Assembly: GCA_965238125.1 (NCBI GenBank)
Contig: OZ250179.1
Coordinates: forward strand, 3,286,001 to 3,350,000
Origin: UBA6623 sp965238125
GTDB lineage: Bacteria; Acidobacteriota; Terriglobia; Bryobacterales; UBA6623
Length of the DNA: 64,000 nucleotides
Direction of reading: 5' to 3'
In this document: positions 60,751 to 64,000 of the stretch, piece by piece
How positions within the stretch are numbered: the stretch's first letter is position 1
Layout: every line of letters begins with the position of its first letter
Made by a program: the position numbers and the translations under genes
The notes under the pieces: model-generated
What the model saw: the letters and a program-made list of their open reading frames with translations, nothing else
Database searches by the model: none
What the model was told of the DNA's origin: nothing

Positions 60751-63000
60751 GTGCGCGTTTCGAAGACCCAAATTCGACTGGTCGCTTTGTGGGCTTTCAC
60801 GGCCTTCGCCGCAGACCTGCGTCCGCAAACGCCGCCCTCGATCTCGGGAACGGTGAGGCTGGGAACCAGCGGCGAACCGCTTCATGGGGCGTCGATCCTG
60901 ATCGAAACTTTGGGACGAACCACGACGTCGGACGGCGAGGGCCGCTATGTCTTTCTCGACGTCCCGCCGGGTACCTATGATTTGGTCGCCCACCTCGACA
61001 GCATCTTCACCGAAGAGTCAAAGATCGTCACGGTCGCCGAGGGACGAACGGCGCGGGTCGACTTCGCGCTCGATCTGCGTTCGATCAAGTCTGCCATCAC
61101 CGTCACGGCGGAAGGCCGCGAGCAATCGGCCTTCGAATCCTTCCAAAGCGTCGATTCGCTGGACGCCTATGAACTCAACGAATCAATCGGCGCCTCGATC
61201 GGCGAAGTGCTCGGCGACAATCCCGGCAGCGGAGTCGCTAAGCGAAGTTTCGGTCCCGGCTCGTCGCGGCCCATCATTCGCGGTTTCGACGGCGATCGCG
61301 TGCTGATTCTCGAAGACGGGATTCGATCGGGGACTTTGTCCTCGCAAGCGGGCGACCACGGGGAGTTGATCAACGCCGCCGCGCTGGATCGCCTGGAAGT
61401 GGTGAAAGGCCCCGCCACGCTGCTCTACGGGAGCAACGCCCTGGGCGGGGTCGTCAATGCGATCAGTCGACATCACGCGGTCCACGAGCATCCTCACCAA
61501 GGCTTGCGCGGTTTTGTTTCCTCGTCGGCGGGTTCGGCGAATGCTCTGGGGGGCGGCACGGCGGGTTTTGAGTATGGCCGGGGAAACTGGCTGCTTTGGG
61601 GCGGGGGCGGCGGACAGCGCACCGGTGACTACAAAACCCCGGCAGGCACGGTCGACAACTCGAGAACGCGAACCGCCGACGGTCGGATCGGCATCGGATG
61701 GTACGGCGAAAGAACGTTCTTCAGTTTCGGAGTCAAGGCCGACGACGGGGTCAACGGCGTACCTTTCGCGGCGGCGTTCGAGCCCGGGGGCCAACCCGAA
61801 CGCGACGCCGTCGAACCAATCGAACCCAAGCGAGTGCAAATGGAAGCCGAGCGCTTTGTCTCCCGGTTCACTTGGGGGAGGCGCAAAATCAGCCCCGCGA
61901 TTGAAGTGTTTCGGCTCTCGCTGAGCCTCACCGACTGGCGTCATGACGAGGTCGATATTGCCGGGTCAGATCGGACCGTCGCCACTCGCTTCGATCAGAG
62001 CCAGTTCACTTACCGAGGCGTTTTTGAACAGGCCAAGCGCGGGCCGCTGACAGGACGCTTCGGGTTCTGGGGGCTGGCGCGCGACTACGACGTCGCGGGT
62101 GCGGAGGCTCTTTCTCCGCCGGTCGACCAGAGCGCCGTTGCCGTATTCGGCCTCGAAGAGATCGAACTCGAACGCGTCAAGTTTCAGTTCGGAGGGCGAC
62201 TCGAACGAAACCGTTACGAGCCCGTCGGACTTCGCGAAAGGACGTTCAGCGGCGTTTCGGCGGCGGCGGGAATCCACGCCGACCTGGGCCGGAACTCGGC
62301 GCTGGTGATCAACTATACCCATTCCCACCGCGCGCCCGCTCTCGAGGAACTCTACAACAACGGCCCCCACATCGGAACGGTTTCGTTCGAGATCGGAGAC
62401 CCGAATCTAACCTCGGAAATCGGCAACGGCCTCGAAGTATCGCTACGCCGCGAAGGCAGGCGCATTCGCGGAGAGTTGAACGGGTTTTACTACGGCTTCG
62501 ACAACTTCGTCTTTCCTTTTGCGACGGGCGAGGTCCGCGAGGGCCTGCCGGTCCTCCAGTTCACGCAACTCGACAGCCACTTTCTGGGAATGGAGGCCGC
62601 GGGCGGCCTGCGCCTCCGCGACGGTCTCTGGTTCAACCTGGGGATGGACTTCGTCGACGCGCAAGAAACGACGCGCAACACCCCGCTGCCGCGCATCCCG
62701 CCGCTCCGAGCCAAGGTGGGATTCGACTGGCGGCGGGGAGGGCTCAGCATCAAGCCTCACATCGTGATGGCCGCCTCGCAACACCAAACGTTCACGACCG
62801 AGACGCGCACTCCGGCATATACCGTGTTGAATTTGAAGGCGTCCTACACGATCCCCACGCAGCATCTGGCGCATCAGTTCTCGGTCAACGTCTTCAACAT
62901 CGCCGACCGCCTCTATCGCAACCACTCGTCGTTCATTAAAGACCTGGCGCCGGAGATCGGACGAGGCGTGCGGTTTACCTACGCCGTCCGATTTTTCTAG
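60751..63000 (+). CDS. TonB-dependent receptor, ZnuD-like
   Basis: This is an outer-membrane transporter of about 749 residues. After a signal (IRLVALWAFTAFAADLRPQ) comes a CarboxypepD_reg-like domain (ISGTVRLGTSGEPLHGASILIETLGRTTTSDGEGRYVFLDVPPGTYDLVA). The plug follows (IGEVLGDNPGSGVAKRSFGPGSSRPIIRGFDGDRVLILEDGIRSGTLSSQAGDHG, GPATLLYGSNALGGVVNAI), then a 22-strand-type barrel with YTHSHRAPALEELYNNGPHIGTVSFEIGD and the C-terminal FIKDLAPEIGRGVRFTYAVRFF. The SHRAPALEELYNNGPH box is shared with zinc receptors of the ZnuD group; zinc is an inference. GTG 60751 gives the best signal peptide; 60634 is an alternative. Confidence 0.88.
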   Translation: MRVSKTQIRLVALWAFTAFAADLRPQTPPSISGTVRLGTSGEPLHGASILIETLGRTTTSDGEGRYVFLDVPPGTYDLVAHLDSIFTEESKIVTVAEGRTARVDFALDLRSIKSAITVTAEGREQSAFESFQSVDSLDAYELNESIGASIGEVLGDNPGSGVAKRSFGPGSSRPIIRGFDGDRVLILEDGIRSGTLSSQAGDHGELINAAALDRLEVVKGPATLLYGSNALGGVVNAISRHHAVHEHPHQGLRGFVSSSAGSANALGGGTAGFEYGRGNWLLWGGGGGQRTGDYKTPAGTVDNSRTRTADGRIGIGWYGERTFFSFGVKADDGVNGVPFAAAFEPGGQPERDAVEPIEPKRVQMEAERFVSRFTWGRRKISPAIEVFRLSLSLTDWRHDEVDIAGSDRTVATRFDQSQFTYRGVFEQAKRGPLTGRFGFWGLARDYDVAGAEALSPPVDQSAVAVFGLEEIELERVKFQFGGRLERNRYEPVGLRERTFSGVSAAAGIHADLGRNSALVINYTHSHRAPALEELYNNGPHIGTVSFEIGDPNLTSEIGNGLEVSLRREGRRIRGELNGFYYGFDNFVFPFATGEVREGLPVLQFTQLDSHFLGMEAAGGLRLRDGLWFNLGMDFVDAQETTRNTPLPRIPPLRAKVGFDWRRGGLSIKPHIVMAASQHQTFTTETRTPAYTVLNLKASYTIPTQHLAHQFSVNVFNIADRLYRNHSSFIKDLAPEIGRGVRFTYAVRFF

Positions 63001-63061
63001 GGGAGCCGCGGACGCGGACGCCGGTGGTCACGGTTTCGCTCGACACTCTGAGTCGCGCACC

Positions 63062-63661
63062 TTAACCTCGGAACCTTCTCCACAAATGGTCGTGTGTAAG
63101 GATAAGAGCCGCTGCTGAAGCATGCTTTACGGCCGCACTGATCTTGCGCATCAACCTTTCGACCCTCTCTTCTGCTGTTGAGTCGGGCAAGTGTCTCAAT
63201 ATAGCCAGCGCCTCGATTTCGGACGTGAAATGGAGTCGAACTGAAGCCCTACCGAGGTCATCGTGAAACACTTCGATAGATCCGACCACCCCATTGGGCC
63301 GAAGATGTTGAACCGCAAAAATCGCTGCTTGCCCACCGAAATGGCCACCAACATCGTGGCGAACTTTCTTAAAAAACGGTTCGGCGTGCCGGAAATACCG
63401 AACGGCGCGTGACCAAGTCAATTTCTTGTGGCGGCTGAATTTGGTTTTTATGTTCTGGAAGCCCGGTTCTTCGTCGAGCAACCGTAACGCTTCAGCAAAT
63501 TCCACAAACGTCGAAGTGAACCGTCTAATGAAGTAGACCCTCCTGGCCGGAGCCCTGACACCAAAACGTTTGGAGAAATCGTCGCAATCCAGGCCCTCGA
63601 CCTCGATTTTCATATCTTCGAATAGCACGGCCACTCGCGCAATCCACGCGGACGTGTGCAT
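63062..63661 (-). CDS. Conserved hypothetical protein, 5' end near IS1182
   Basis: The product has about 199 residues from ATG 63661 (MHTSAWIARVAVLFEDMKIEVEG). It contains YFIRRFTSTFVEFAEALRLLDEEPGFQNIK, FRHAEPFFKKVRHDVGGHFGGQAAIFAVQHL and SIEVFHDDLGRASVRLHFTSEIEALAIL. I know similar uncharacterised proteins from diverse bacteria, without a function. The frame stays open upstream as far as the IS1182 edge at 63694 (LADVFPNDSRA), so the insertion may have removed a few N-terminal residues or the promoter. It converges with the TonB receptor gene. Confidence 0.65.
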   Translation of the reverse strand: MHTSAWIARVAVLFEDMKIEVEGLDCDDFSKRFGVRAPARRVYFIRRFTSTFVEFAEALRLLDEEPGFQNIKTKFSRHKKLTWSRAVRYFRHAEPFFKKVRHDVGGHFGGQAAIFAVQHLRPNGVVGSIEVFHDDLGRASVRLHFTSEIEALAILRHLPDSTAEERVERLMRKISAAVKHASAAALILTHDHLWRRFRG

Positions 63662-63694
63662 TGCACGCGAATCATTTGGGAATACGTCCGCTAG

Positions 63695-64000
63695 GAGTCT
63701 GTCCGAGTATTCATTATCTTCTTGGAGAAAAAACAAAAGTGGGGGATAATGGTTTATGGGCAAAACCTACCGGGCCTACCTTCCCGAGCAGAAACTGCTG
63801 CTGCCTCCCAGTTTGCAGGATTGGCTGCCCGAAAACCACCTCGTCTATTTCGTCAACGACCTCGTTGATCAACTGGATTTGTCGGCCATCGAGAAGGTCT
63901 ATGAAAGGGAGCAGCGCGGGCAGCCGCCTTATCATCCGCGGCTGATGGTCAAACTGCTGCTCTACGGCTATTGCCTGGGCGTGCGCTCCTCGCGCCGGAT
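63695..64000 (+). mobile_element. IS1182 family element, second copy, runs off the window
   Basis: Starts GAGTCTGTCCGAGTA directly after CTAG (63691-63694), exactly as the complete copy at 23816-25397, and matches it to the window end. It lies upstream of the 63062-63661 gene. Confidence 0.95.
63756..64000 (+). CDS. IS1182 family transposase, N-terminal part
   Basis: ATG 63756 opens MGKTYRAYLPEQKLLLPPSLQDWLPENHLVYFVNDL and continues unbroken to the window end (YCLGVRSSRR), the same as the first 81 residues of the intact transposase at 24005-25336. The rest lies outside the window. Confidence 0.93.
   Translation, partial: MGKTYRAYLPEQKLLLPPSLQDWLPENHLVYFVNDLVDQLDLSAIEKVYEREQRGQPPYHPRLMVKLLLYGYCLGVRSSRR

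Noticed and set aside
60451..60993. Minus-strand 180-codon frame overlapping the TonB receptor start
   Set aside because: It is antisense to a well-supported receptor and has no motif.

Overview
The window is GC-rich bacterial chromosome, most likely from an acidobacterium (Acidobacteriota, Bryobacterales/Solibacteres-like). The main clue is a broken SBBP beta-propeller protein that ends in the TIGR03437 domain typical of Solibacter relatives. Supporting clues are a Cna/TonB-type receptor remnant, a 'MATNNQIRANRENA'-type orphan protein, and several secreted DUF1549/DUF1553, DUF1501 and Gfo/Idh/MocA proteins. Those last families are also common in Planctomycetes and Verrucomicrobia, so the phylum call is an inference.

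The most striking property is the load of mobile DNA. I count four copies of one IS630 element (IS630a), two copies of a relative (IS630b), three IS1380 copies, one complete and one window-edge IS1182, one ISNCY/IS1202-like element, one REP-associated tyrosine transposase (RAYT) with REP clusters, at least three MITE-like families and several other dispersed repeats. Nesting is common: IS630a sits in ISNCY, IS1182 in IS1380, and one MITE in another. At least four genes are broken by insertions whose removal at the TA target exactly restores the reading frame.

Layout. 0.2-2.9 kb: ISNCY element with IS630a inside, flanked by a 17-bp direct repeat. 3.2-4.55 kb: a KamA-like radical SAM gene whose stop codon comes from IS1380 copy 1. 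6.2-7.6 kb: TonB receptor remnant split by IS630a. 7.9-12.4 kb: housekeeping block with a solitary nuoA, two small envelope proteins, a DUF2062 membrane protein, trigger factor and clpP. 12.7-18.3 kb: secreted DUF1549/DUF1553 protein, DUF1501 protein and Gfo/Idh/MocA oxidoreductase. 18.6-28.8 kb: one SBBP/TIGR03437 gene interrupted by a 5.7-kb nested mobile island and by IS630a. 28.7-37.5 kb: secreted proteins, a second Gfo/Idh/MocA gene, a MITE-disrupted gene, the RAYT/REP locus, a reverse-transcriptase remnant and the two IS630b copies in inverted orientation. 37.8-43.6 kb: folD plus a DUF1501 and PSCyt1-DUF1549-DUF1553 pair. 44.3-54.3 kb: orphan protein, DUF192 protein, membrane-anchored STAND NTPase with TPRs, a TPR/outer-membrane protein split by IS630a, and a putative TIM-barrel hydrolase. 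54.5-63.0 kb: MerR regulator, surE, HAD phosphatase, DUF4019 protein, YbaK-like deacylase, EF-G-like GTPase and a ZnuD-like TonB receptor. The window ends in a second IS1182.

The least explained items are: (i) the RAYT unit with exact 24-bp inverted ends, followed by tandem REP units that each carry a copy of the reverse-transcriptase MDDIV-coding sequence; (ii) a Trp-rich 60-residue tandem unit inside a loop of the SBBP propeller; and (iii) a 192-bp MITE with long terminal inverted repeats. No rRNA, tRNA or CRISPR array was seen.
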